From positions 81,691 to 145,690 of the forward strand of contig JXTC01000432.1 in the NCBI GenBank assembly GCA_002914845.1: 64,000 bases of DNA. The letters are read 5' to 3'. Positions within the stretch are counted from its first letter, which is position 1; the number at the start of each line of letters is the position of its first letter. Below are positions 35,792 to 47,515 of the stretch, one piece after another. The notes beneath the pieces were generated by a model. It searched no databases, was not told where the DNA came from, and saw only the letters and a list, made by a program, of their open reading frames with translations. This DNA is from Trema orientale. Lineage: Eukaryota > Streptophyta > Magnoliopsida > Rosales > Cannabaceae. A program made the position numbers and the translations under genes.

Positions 35792-38570
35792 TCAAAATGA
35801 CTAAACTCAAAAGTGAGAGATTTTTAGGTGAAAGACCCTAAAATAAAATATCTATGAAAATGAATCAAGCTTAATGATCTAGACTTAGACCCTTAAGAAC
35901 ATATTTTTACCCATTAAAAATACTTCCCAAAAATTAAAAATGTTTGCTCAAAAGTTAAAGGGAATAAAATGTCAAAATTTTAAGTATTTTGGGTCCAAAA
36001 TGTAATTTTAACAAAATATAGGTCAAATCTGTGAGAAAATTATTTTAGATAATTCTAAAACTATGTTAAAGTATAAAAATAAGTAAAAGAAGAATCGTTA
36101 ACAAAAAGATAAGCTATAACTCAAGGTTTACCTTTAGAAGGTATAAATGTTAGAAATCTTAAGATTATAGGCAAAAATATAAATTATGAAACTTGAAATT
36201 TTGGGTTTGAGATTTAGTGAAAGAATAAATAGAAAATTTTATTTTAGATTTCTAATTGGAAAAAGAAAAAACTACTCAAATGTAGGACATAAAATCAATA
36301 ATAGGAAATAAAAGATATATGCCCTTAATTACATTTAGCCAAAGTTTATTTATAGGCCTAAGAAGAGTGAAAAAAATAGCCTAATAATATGTCTAGCACA
36401 AAGTATGATTTCAGAATTAAAAATTGTATAACCATTAGTGTGTTTGGTCCACTTATTATATTAAGACCCATAATTACGAATAAAGTAATTAATCAAGAAT
36501 AATTCAGAGTAATTGTTGAAAAGCAAAATAACTGAGGAAAGTTAACTAATTAAGGACGATATTACAACCAAAGTTTTGAGTAAAAAGATCACCATGAAAA
36601 AAGTTAAGGAAATTAAATCCATCTAAGTTGAAGGTATAAATTAGTCAAAGAATATAACATGACATTGTTTTTCAAATGTGAAGTTTTATGTTTGATCAAG
36701 AACGAGTCCTAGTTGTCTTAAACCCACTAAGTAGTCGGGAAGTTTAGAAAAAAAGTATAAATCCACTTGAAATTACTCTAACAATTAGAGTATGCATACG
36801 TTAAGGCAAAACTTCAACCTAGACGTATATAATTAATGAGTAAAACTAGGACAATCACGTTACGAGGTAAGTACAATCTCTCCTACGGCATGGATGGTTT
36901 TGAAAATATTTTCTATTTGTGATATGACATTTTGAAATTAGTTCATGTGATACCTTATTTATACCCTTATTATTGTGTGGCTTATGAATGATATATAATA
37001 TGCTTATAAAGATACAATTCCTATACTATTAAAATAATATATATTTACTTCACAATATTATCATGTTAAAATACTCTAAGCATACTTCAACAAAGAAAAT
37101 GCTACGATAATAAGATATAAAGTTTGAGCTTGTTATTGATGCATACCTACTCAAGTTAGGAAAAGATTAAATAAGATAAGAATTTAAAGGTGTAATACCG
37201 ACTTCTATTAGGTGAGGAAAATCCCTAGGGAAGACAAGACCGACCTCTCCTAGGTGAGGATTCTCGAGGAAATGTATATTGAGTTTATGACGTTGGTGTT
37301 TTTAGTTTGTTCACTTCCCTAGTTTCCCATTCTGTAGTGCACATTCGATATATACACTAGGGCCCATAAGAAAGATAAAAGACCTTATGATAAAAAATGA
37401 GATAAAATAACGATATAATATCTTATAATAAAGTATAAGGTAATGATTTCATAAAATAGCATAATTGGACTTTCATAAAAGATTGTTTGTTTATGAGTAA
37501 AATATTTTGTGAGAATTACATTGTACTTGTTGAGTGAAAGCTCATATTATATGAATATCTATGCTATAGGTACTAAAGGAAAAAAACTTTTGGTTTGATT
37601 GATGGGTTAATTGGAATCGAGACGGGATGAATACGAGGCATGGACAATGGAATACCACCATTATATTATTTCCGTATATATTTTTAGTATGAGACAAATT
37701 ATTTTGATCATGTAAGTTTAATATTGTTTAAAACATATTTATAACTTATTATTTTATTTCGCAATGCATGATTTTATTAAATTAAACTTGAAAATATAAT
37801 TTGACTAAATGGAGTTTAAATGGACGTTTTTTAACATGAAAAGATCTAAAAGTAAAAATATTTTTGATTTGAATAAATGCAAAACTCAAGGAGTTCTGTC
37901 AAAAAGACCTAAACTATCTAAGGAGAGCTTGGGACTTAAGTGGTCCATATGTGACCCCCCTCTTCACCTGAGAGCCCTTTTTAGTTGTGTATTATTTAAA
38001 TCACCCCAAATAAAAGGTTTATAAATAAATTTAAACAAAGATTACTTAACCATCCTGAAACATTTTATTTGTTTTCAAATTTATCGAATTAAATAAATAG
38101 TTAACTATATATATCAATCTCTTAAAAAGAAATGAAAGTATATTATAAAAAATCATAAATTTTCAGAGTCTAAATTTCTATTTTAAAATTCGTAAGTTAT
38201 CAATGTAAATAGTTAATGATCTAAAAAGTTGGGTCGTTATACTACTCGATTGAACATATAAGTACAAGGATAAATATTTATCAAACAAAGGAATTTCATT
38301 AGGAGTAGGGTTCACTGGACTTGTGTCAAATTCAACATTTTTTAGATGGGAATTTCAAGGAAATCACTATCCCAAGGTCATTCGAGTTTCACTATACAGA
38401 GATATATAGAATGACTTAGAACAAAATGAGACAATTTTATCTTATTTAGCCAATTCTTAAATAATGTATGGGGTATTTGTCAAATAACTTTTCTAAAATC
38501 TTTTTAAACACAAAAATCATTACAGGCATAATCCTTGATAGATTTAATACCTAGTGCTTTGATACCTTTC

Positions 38571-41500
38571 TATCACGACCTAAAAACCAAAGCCATAATT
38601 TAGTAAATATAATAGATCCTATGACTTCAAAGTTCTATTTGCAAAATCAACAATTTATACATTCGACGAAAATGTTCCATCTGTTCTATCAATATCAATA
38701 ATTTGAAATGATGTTGATTAGAGTTCAAGAAAATCCAATTAGTTCATAAAATGTGCATACTTCGATATCCAAGAATAGCCTACTAAATCAAGTCATAATC
38801 CAATAAGTTATAAGTTTAGAAAACCAAGTTTAAAAATGTACATTTTTTATGTAAAATGCTTAATCATAATAAAAACATCCTCATGCTCTTCTTGTCTAAG
38901 TAATTAATCACAAGAATTAGAAAGATATAAAGAATAGACACCAACTAAGAAGGATGAATAAGACCACAAGAATGACCAAGCAACTTGTCTAGCTAACAGA
39001 ACTTCTATCTTGATTAAATGAATACTTGAAAAGGGAGGTCAGTTAAATGGGTGACTTCAAATCTTAATAGGAATTCAACTACCTTTCTGTAAAACTATTT
39101 TCGTTTTGAAAGCATTTAAATAGTTAGTTATTACAAAAATATTGTACAAAAATCATGTGTAATCGAAAACTAGTAATCATCCATACATATAAAAATATGA
39201 TATAAAAACCACCCTATACTAAAATAATAATCTAAAACGTCATAAATAAAGACCTATAAGACACATCTTATATATTAACAAGAAACCACGAGTTCTTACC
39301 CTCTCATTATGACCAGATTAACACATACTAATGTGCGAACTAAGTATGTATTACACCTATTTGGCCATGTGTATCTAAATACTACCTATAATGGGTTTAC
39401 GATCTGCATTGAAGGTGTGGTCATAACCACGTATTAAAGGATCCCCACATAGGTTTTACAGTCTCTACATTGAAGGTACGATCCTAGCCACCCACTAATT
39501 GAACTATAATACCTAAGATAGACCTCACGTATGACCCTATGGTATGTGCAATATGAAACAAAGTATAAAAAATGTAGCGCATATTAGTGCTAGAATATGC
39601 TTTGTAATTCATTTTCAAATACTTTTTATTTACCAAAAATTTGGGGGCATAACTATTGTATTCTAACCACACCAAAAATAAAATGCAACAGAAAATCTCA
39701 GAACAATCCAGAGTAATTTACAACATCTCAAAATATCCAAAATTATCCAATAGTCACTCAAATCATTTCAGTACTATTTGAATAAATAAATTCCAACAAT
39801 TCATATTTAAACAATGTGATGTTAGTAAAAGAGGTTGTAACTAAACCCCTACCTCATCAGAATAGTTAAGCGTAGCTGCCGGCACTTCATAAGTCCTGAT
39901 TGCACATCTTGTTTAGATCGAATTAGGTTCAGACTAAAAGTTGACTTTCGCTCCGTCGCTTATATCATGAAATTAACCTCAAAAGTAAACTCAGTATTTC
40001 AAAACAAGGCCGAGGGTGCTCAATGTCTCGAACTGATGTCGAAAGATGTTCAACAAGCTTTTGAGAACTCCATTCACTTACGCGGAAAAATAACTTTTCT
40101 AACATAGCCTCGAATGATGAAGCAGACTTTGCCATGTCATTCTTATCTTAATTAGTTGGACATGTTTTGACCATTAGTTTGGAAATTTATATCAGATTTT
40201 TCAACTAAATACTCACTTCAAGATTTCTCTCATAAACATCTTCTATAATTGCCAAAAATCATTTTATAAGATTTTGTTTCAAATAGTTCCCACTTAAAAC
40301 CCATAAAAATTTCTGTCAAAACCAAATCTTAGGCCAGTGGCAGAAAGAAAATTTCACTAAGGTTGGAAATTCCTTGTTTTATTTGAAAAAGATCTTAAAA
40401 ATTTAGGGTTTAGAAAATAGTCTTTTTAATAAAAATATTTGGAATTCCATCAAGTGAACCTATCCCATAGTTCATAGTCACCGTTAAACATAAACTGAAT
40501 AATAATTAGAAAACTAAATTCAAGTAGTTGCCCCTGCATCATTATCCACTACAAACATCAAGTATCAAAACAGCATATATAGTCTATAGACTTAATTTAA
40601 AGTAGTATTCTTAGCTAATGCTATTCAGTCTTCTTAATCCAAAATAACAAAAAAATACCAAGCTTGGATCCAAAGTTCCAACATGACCAAGCCAACGAAC
40701 TGCCATCAAAAGATAGCCTCTAATCCTCCTGGTCACCAAGATCATACTGAACACCACCTGAGGGAGAAAAGTAGGGGGTTAGCATATAAAGCTCAATAGG
40801 AAACTCAGTTACCTTTTAGAAACGAATGTGTTCATAAAAGCTCGCATGGTTAGTTATGTTGAGAATAATCATCCAAACATATACAAGTGTAAAATAATAA
40901 ATAATTAAGTCATTATGCATATAACATGTACCATGAATCTATCTTACCTTGTCACATCTAAGAACAACCCACACCAATAGGGACCGACATCCCAAACTCA
41001 AATCCCGAATTCAAACTTAGACATGGTCATGTACCCTGGATCTCTACATGGGTCTACAGACTTTACACTGACAGTCTAGAGTGCACACCTTGCATACTAG
41101 ATAGTCCCACATAGATCTATGGACTCTGCTCCAATGCTGGGATCCAACCACCAACTAAGTATCTCGTGATACCTGAGTACCCCAAGTGTGACACTGTGGA
41201 TTACCCATCACAAAAATATGCTCAAATGGTGTAACCATATTAGATCAAAACTTAGAATGTGATCTAAGTTCTTAAGTATTCTATTTCCGTTCTCTAAAAT
41301 CCAGTAGTGTAATAGCTGTAATTTGGACAATCCTACAAAACTTGCATGAAGAGCATTTACAAATTATACATCACAATCCACAATCATCTCAATTTTACTA
41401 GGCAGTTCATATATTTTTCAAAATCCATAATAAACACATTTTTCACAATATGCCACATACTTTAGTTTTCATGAAAAAGATATTCAAAATTAGGTAATTG

Positions 41501-41807
41501 AATCTCCTACCTTACTAGAGCAGTGATATCCTGCTATTAGAAGCTTGTGGTGTCATTGAATGATCGCTCAGAGGGTCCGAAATCAAAACCTAGCTCTCGA
41601 TCACTTTTTTTGGAAAATTCAAATTCTCAATGGAGCTTTAATTCACTAAACGAATCTCACCACTGAATTCCTAGTACCCAAATTAGCTAGGTTAGACATA
41701 TAATAAGTCTAATTCAGATCTGGGCCAAAACCCGACCCTCGGCAAGCAAAATAAGGCAAAACCCAGGTTGTCCGATCCCATTTTTTGTACCCATCACTAA
41801 ATATAGT

Positions 41808-41851
<44 letters not shown>

Positions 41852-42291
41852 ATCTTTACTCTTTCACTAGTATATTTCAAAAATGACATCAAAAATACGA
41901 TCCAATGGTCTGATCAAAAAGTCAACTCTTGAAACTCAAAGCTTAAACTACTCAACAATGGTAACTTTTGATTCGGACAAAATGGCATCAAGAAAAGCTT
42001 ACGAGGAGGAAGCTCGCAACGAGTGGGTTCGAATGATACTGGTTTTGTGGCACTCGTCACTGGAATCAGCACTGGTGATAGATTTAAGTCGCAGTGGGCT
42101 TCGTCATTTTCTGCCAATGTAGGCAATGGGAGGTGCTGAAACTTCAGCTGGCGGCTGGTGGCTAGTTGGAGGACGACTGTTCGACAGAGGCTGGTGGCGC
42201 GTCCTGAAACGACGCGGAGAGTGGCAGTCTAGATGGGGCCGATATTTCGTGTTTCTACCTGATAGAGAGACGAGAGAGCTCTTGGGTTAGG

Positions 42292-42337
<46 letters not shown>

Positions 42338-42587
42338 TGGGCCACGTGGCCCTACCTAAATGGGGACTGTGCAATTTTTTAAAATTGCACATCAGTCCCC
42401 ATTTTTCAAAATTTTCTCACTTTAGTCCCTCAAATAATTGCAAATCAATCCCTATTCAACAAAACTTTTTACAATTAAATCCCTCCATTATAGTATTCTA
42501 AAAATTCGTGGAAAGACCACTTTGCCCCTTTAATATTCGGGTTTTTACAATTTCAGTTTATTTTATTTAAAAACCTAGGTTTTTACA
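38571..42587 (-). repeat. Gypsy LTR split by a nested solo LTR
   Basis: The left edge TATCACGACCTAAAAACC and the right edge AAACCTAGGTTTTTACA match the ends of the other minus-strand LTRs in this window. Its own sequence is 38571-40313 plus 42550-42587, about 1.78 kb. The middle is a younger related LTR. No flanking duplication was found, so the outer limits are approximate. Confidence 0.55.
40314..42549 (-). repeat. Nested solo LTR, 2.2 kb, perfect target duplication
   Basis: It begins TGTCAAAACCAAATCTTAGG and ends TCGGGTTTTTACA, with ATTTC on both sides (40309-40313 and 42550-42554). Inside are a TA run (about 41811-41848), a GC-rich block (42000-42260) and a GA microsatellite (42294-42333). 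The GC block, reversed, resembles 43540-43760 of the plus-strand relative. No internal element sequence remains, so recombination between LTRs probably removed it. Confidence 0.82.
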
Positions 42588-43440
42588 AACGCATACCTAA
42601 TTTTCAACTAGAAAATTTTTCTGGTGACATTATTGAGAGATGCAAAAGAACCAAAAAGTTATTGACGAAATGTTATTATTTATAAGTACATTTCTCTTGT
42701 TCTTAGAAAATAAAACTTTAATTAGTACAATTAATTCATTATTGCATGAAAAATTAAGGGTTAAATTTATGTAAAATCTTTGTCAAGTTCAACTATATAT
42801 ATATATATTAATGTCTTTCAAAAAAGAAAAAAAAACTATATATATTGATGAAATGGAGGCCGTTTGAGTAAATTTCTTATTTCATATGTCTCCGCCAGCA
42901 TGTTTTTTAAATATAGAATCTGTCACTCTATTAAATTGACTAGTTTTCACCCGATTGAATTGTGACAACTCACATGTATTAAAATTTTGGTAAAATTATT
43001 GGGATACCTAGCATCATTTGAAATAAAATATACTTATTAAAGCATGGGAGGAAATATATTGATCTCCAAATCATTAATTAATCTAAAATTATGGGAGGAT
43101 ATATAAACAAGTGAGTAATACTAATTCAAAGGGGAAAACATCTGAATTTAGAAATGAACATCGTACTTATATTAATGTATAGTATTAAACAACTTAGATA
43201 ACTTAAAAAAAAAAACAAAAAGAAAAAAAAAAAGAACACTTGCTTTGAGATCTTGAAGGTTTTTTTTTTTTTTTAATCTTTAAGTTTACAAATCCATTTC
43301 TTGATTCTCGTTATATGAGGTTATATATAACCTGATTTGTCATTATAATATTTATTTAAGTTTAATAATTTTTTTCTAAATAGAGAAAATAACTTAAATA
43401 CCTAACATATTTTGTAGACAGATAATATATATTGAGTGAT
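42588..43440. other. Gene-free spacer between opposed LTRs
   Basis: AT-rich; short A- and T-runs near 43205-43275 (AAAAAGAAAAAAAAAAAG and a 14-base T-run). No gene or element recognised. Confidence 0.5.
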
Positions 43441-45936
43441 TGTAAAAACCTGTTTTCTTTAAGGGTCAAATGGTCCTTTGACAAGAAAAAAGTTTTTTAA
43501 TTAAATTATATATATATAAGTTTCTCTCTCTCTCTCCTCTGTCTTCCCCTCCCCCCGACGTCCCACTCTCTCGCTCTCTCTCGTTCTCTCGGCCGAGGAT
43601 CCGAGGAAGTCGCCACCGCCCCCTTGGGCTTCGTCCGGCCCGCCAACCGCTCGACGTCGCTTCGCCGTGCAGTAAGGGACCCCCGCCGGCCGTCGCTAGC
43701 AGTTGCCGATGCCCGCTCACTGGAAAAATGCCATTACTGGCCGTTTGGAGCTTTTCGTCACCGGCATCATTTCGGGCCGTTTCAGCTTGTATTCTTGGGT
43801 TCGTTGGACTCGTCTCGTCGAGAGGAAGCTCCAGATATATATATTGTGACTCCATTTTGCCCGGTTTAAAAGTTGCCATTTTGGGTATTTTGAGTTTTGA
43901 ATTTTAGTTTTTAATCCGACCGTTAGATTTCGTTTTTATTGTCATTTTTGGAATGTACTCAAAAAATGGAGAAGTTTGATATATATATATTGACTATATT
44001 TTGTGACTAGCACGAAAATCAAAATCTAACGGCTTAGATTTTGTCTCGTTTTGTGTGTCACCGGTCTGGTGTCGGTCTGGACCCAAATTGGTCAAGTCAT
44101 ATGTCTAACTTAGCTATTTTGGGCATTAGGAATTCAATGAAGAGGTCCGTTCTTTGATTTGAAGCTTCATTGAGAAGTTGATTTTTCTGAAGTGAGCGAT
44201 CGAGGGCATGGAATTAGTTCCCGACCCTCCAAACGATCGTCCAATCGGCACCTTGAGGATCTAAAAGCGTTGTATCGCTATTCTAGTGAGATAGGGATTT
44301 GGTTACCTCTCTTTTACGTCGTTTTGAATAAAACTTATTTTCTGCAACACATGAGAACAAATATGATTTTAGAACTTTTAAATATCTGTGATGGAATTGA
44401 ATGGTATGATTTATATATTGGATTACTCTGGGACTTTTTTGATTGCAGGTTATTTTTGGATATGTTAAAATAGAGCCTTTATGCTGCCCATTTTTCTACA
44501 AAATTTAATTAACTATTTTATTAAAAACTAGAGCATCATTTGAACTTAAATTACTGCATGGCTACTTTTACACATCAGTTCAGAGTACACATATCATAGG
44601 ATCACACATGAGTCTCAAGTTAGCATCACGGGATTTTTACATTGTGGCGCTGCAGCCCCACCAATGGTGCAGAGTCCGTGAACCCGCGTGGGGTATTTCT
44701 TCTGATTACCTCCTCATTTGGCAGGCGTAGGCAATGCGGTTGCCCCTCCAGGTTTAGTAGGCGACACACGGGTGTCCCCTCTGGTTATGGACTAGGTGTC
44801 AGACAGGCTGTATAGTACACGTAGTGCCAATACCCTAGTTTCTATTGATAAGAGGTGATGAACTCATGGGTATGAGTGGATTTGTGTCATGTGTTTGTGG
44901 ACTGATTGATTTCAAATATCATACTTTTTGCATATCTATATATATGTATGTGCATACAGATTATTGATTTTGGATAACATGTTTTCATATCTTTATATAT
45001 ATATAGTTATATGCATATACATATATAGACTATCAGTTTTGGGAATGGATATGTACAAGTATATACACATGATTTTGTGAAAAGGTGTTTTAGATTAAAC
45101 TAACTATGCAGGGGCTTTCCATCACTAAAAAGGTTTTTAAATGAGGTAACAGCTTTCCTACTAAGCTTTCGAGCTCACTCTTTCTTTTTCCCTCCTTTCA
45201 AATGATCATTCATTTGAGTCAGTCATCTCGATGGCCAGGCAAGTCGCTTGGTTTACGTTACGGTCTTATTCCTATTCCTCTTCGGTTGGTCCTTATAACT
45301 TGTTCCATTCTTTTCATTTTTAATTATTTAGCCAAGTTTATTGTTTATGCTAAGTGAATATATGAGGATGTATTTACTACTATTTGAGGATTTGGTGTAT
45401 AAATGGGACACTATGGGCGCGTTTAGTATAGGATTCGAATCCTATTCTTTAAATTCAGAAACAACTTTCATGCAGAAAGTTGGAAGGATAAAACATTTAT
45501 CCTTCCAACTTTCTATATAAATGCTGTTTCTGGATTTGAAGAATAGAATTCGAATCTTGTACCAAACGCGCCCTATAGTTCCCAAGGAGCATATTTTTAA
45601 TGTTTTAAGTACTTGAAAATTTGATTAATTCTATAAATCAATTCTTGGACTTTCTGACTCAAGGTTTGCGAACTTCATTTTAATCAACATTAAAATTTTT
45701 ATTAAACCAAGTTTTCGTACAAATTAACTATGTTTTATAGAAGTTTAATTGGCGTATCTTTCTTAATAAATTAAACTAAAGGTGGGCTCCCTTTTATATA
45801 AAATTTCTAAGGATTCAAGGACAAAAGTGAAAAATCCAATTACTTGATTTTTCCCGAATTTTGTAAAATTCTTTATTTATATTAATTTACACTCAAAATT
45901 ATCAAAAGTCACAGCCTAGGATTTTGGGTTGTGACA
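43441..45936 (+). repeat. Solo LTR, 2.5 kb, plus strand
   Basis: It begins TGTAAAAACCTGTTTTC and ends GATTTTGGGTTGTGACA. The flanks are GTGAT (43436-43440) and TTGAT (45937-45941), matching at 4 of 5. A TATATATATAAG followed by a CT-rich run (43507-43585) looks like the LTR promoter and leader. The GC-rich block after it gives long but meaningless open frames on both strands. A palindromic MITE is inserted at 45415-45573. Confidence 0.8.
45415..45573. mobile_element. Palindromic MITE
   Basis: 159 bp, nearly a full inverted repeat. The left end is GGGCGCGTTTAGTATAGG and the right end, reversed, is GGGCGCGTTTGGTACAAG; the complementarity continues to AGAAAGTTGGAAGGATAA around the centre. TAT lies on each side, a likely 3-bp target duplication. 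Confidence 0.85.
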
Positions 45937-46114
45937 TTGATAATTTTCGACTCATAGAATCCATATGTTACAATAACATTTTTCATATTTTTTATTTCGG
46001 TGACTTTTCTCGATCCTCTTCAAATAAGCCCATTTATGAGCAATTTCCAAAAATACGAATATAAGTATATAATATATATATATATTGAGATAACAAAAGT
46101 ATATATATATATAT

Positions 46115-46355
46115 GGGCACCAATCCAGTAGGTATTTTTTTTTACCTATGGGTAGGTATTTTTTTTTACCAATGAAAATCTAACAAATATATTTTTTTAT
46201 TGTAAAAGGTAGGAGAGAGAAAAGTCATTAATTATGCACGTCGTTTCGTGTACTTCATTAGAGCTATTGGATCACCATTAGATGATGATCCAACGGTTCA
46301 AAAAAAATACCTACCCATAGGTAAAAAAAAAAAATACCTATTGGATTGGCAACCT
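46115..46355. mobile_element. MITE in a (TA)n tract, copy 2
   Basis: The left end GGGCACCAATCCAGTAGG is followed by T9, ACCTATGGGTAGG and T9. The right end mirrors it: CCTACCCATAGGT, A12, then CCTATTGGATTGGCAACC. TA runs flank both sides (46095-46114 and 46356-46370). Relative of 29553-29798 but much better preserved. It has no coding capacity. Confidence 0.82.
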
Positions 46356-46423
46356 ATATATATATATATTAGTCATTATACCATGTTATGCCTAATTTAT
46401 AATTAGGTCCAATGTATTACAAC

Positions 46424-46680
46424 ATTAAAAAATGTATTTTTCTCTATATTTATTTTTATGAGTCGAATGTAGTACAACTATTTATTCGATGAACTAAATG
46501 TAATATAAGATATCATTAATATTAAATTAAATATGATATTATATAAAACACTAAAGAATATATTTATCTATAGATTTATTTTGATGAAACGAATGTAGTA
46601 CAACTATTTGTTCAATGAACTAAATTTATTATAATGAATCACTAATATTAAAATAGATATAATATTATATAATATATATA
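46424..46680 (+). repeat. 126-bp tandem duplication
   Basis: GAATGTAGTACAACTATTT at 46465 recurs at 46591, with matching flanks on both sides (ACTAAATGTAATATAA and ACTAAATTTATTATAA). The two units are diverged. It is noncoding. Confidence 0.8.
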
Positions 46681-46856
46681 TATATATTACAACCAATCAT
46701 AACCTTAAAAAAATAATAATAGAACTAATCATATCATGAAAAATAAAAGCTAAATTAGAAATTTTCTAAAAATTTTAAAAATAGAACACTGACGAAAGAA
46801 CCTATCATGTTTTTTTTTTTCACTTTCTTTGCTTCGAGCTCTCTATATATATAGAG

Positions 46857-47138
46857 AGAAATTTAGGTGGATAACCAAAATTTTAAATTTGAATAAGTAG
46901 ATGTCCACTTTTAAAATTTATAGCTAAATGTCCAAGTATATATATTTTTACACTTGGTAGATACACATATCTACCAATTTTAGTTACTGTACTGAAATGC
47001 ACTGGGTATATAACTTTTTATACTTGGTATATAAAATTTTACGCTTAGTATATATGCATATATTCCGGACATTTTACTATAACATTTGACAAAGGGACAT
47101 TTACTGAAATTAGGCTCAAAATTTGGTCATAGAAATCT
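46857..47138 (+). repeat. Unclassified dispersed repeat, copy B
   Basis: The better-preserved partner of the repeat at 19611-19872, in the same orientation. It ends about 100 bp before the duplicated CXE promoter and is flanked by TA runs (CTATATATATAG before, TCATATATATAT after). Confidence 0.75.
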
Positions 47139-47239
47139 ATAAGCTCATATATATATATATATATATAGAAATAGATAGATAGATATGGATAGATTATTTA
47201 TGAGCAATTTCCAAAAACGAGTATATTTATTATTGAACT

Positions 47240-47455
47240 TTGAAACTTCACCACAAGTTCTCTCACAAAAAAGTATATAATACTCCAAAAATTGCTTTAT
47301 AAAGCGTAGCTCCACTTCTACACTCCAAACAAACCAAACCCTACCATAATAAGATATGCTTTCAAAAACTCGAAACTTCACATCAACTTCGCTCACAAAA
47401 CCAAAAACTTCTTTATAAAGCAGTTCGCATTATCTCGCTTATACACTCCCAACAA
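47240..47455 (+). promoter_or_regulatory. CXE promoter with imperfect tandem duplication
   Basis: Three landmarks occur twice in the same order. GAAACTTCAC with CTCACAAAA is at 47242 and 47372, CTTTATAAAG at 47295 and 47411, and TACACTCC at 47319 and 47442. The offsets of 116-130 bp show a diverged duplication with small indels. CTTTATAAAG is the best TATA candidate; the downstream one lies about 105 bp before the start codon, leaving room for a 5' leader of some 70 bases. A second TA-rich run directly precedes the ATG. Confidence 0.6.
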
Positions 47456-47515
47456 AATCAAAAAACCACTACCAATTCTATCTCTATACATATATATAAC
47501 ATATAAAATATAATC

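Larger units (their letters stand above)
34200..38241 (+). repeat. Probable long gypsy LTR (4 kb)
   Basis: It starts TGTAACCCCCTAGG after a gene-free stretch and ends GTTGGGTCGTTATA, the usual end phrase of plant gypsy LTRs. Flanks CCATT and CTACT agree at 3 of 5. A TATA box (GCACTATAAATGG, 35145) and CTCACCTTGCTTATTATG support LTR identity. It contains a 115-bp tandem duplication (34750-34985) and an (AAT)n microsatellite (35747-35790). The length is at the high end, so undetected insertions are possible. Confidence 0.45.

Noticed and set aside
43466-43879. Long open frames on both strands in a GC-rich block
   Set aside because: Low-complexity Arg/Glu/Ser-rich translation lying inside a solo LTR; equivalent GC-rich blocks occur in the related LTRs.
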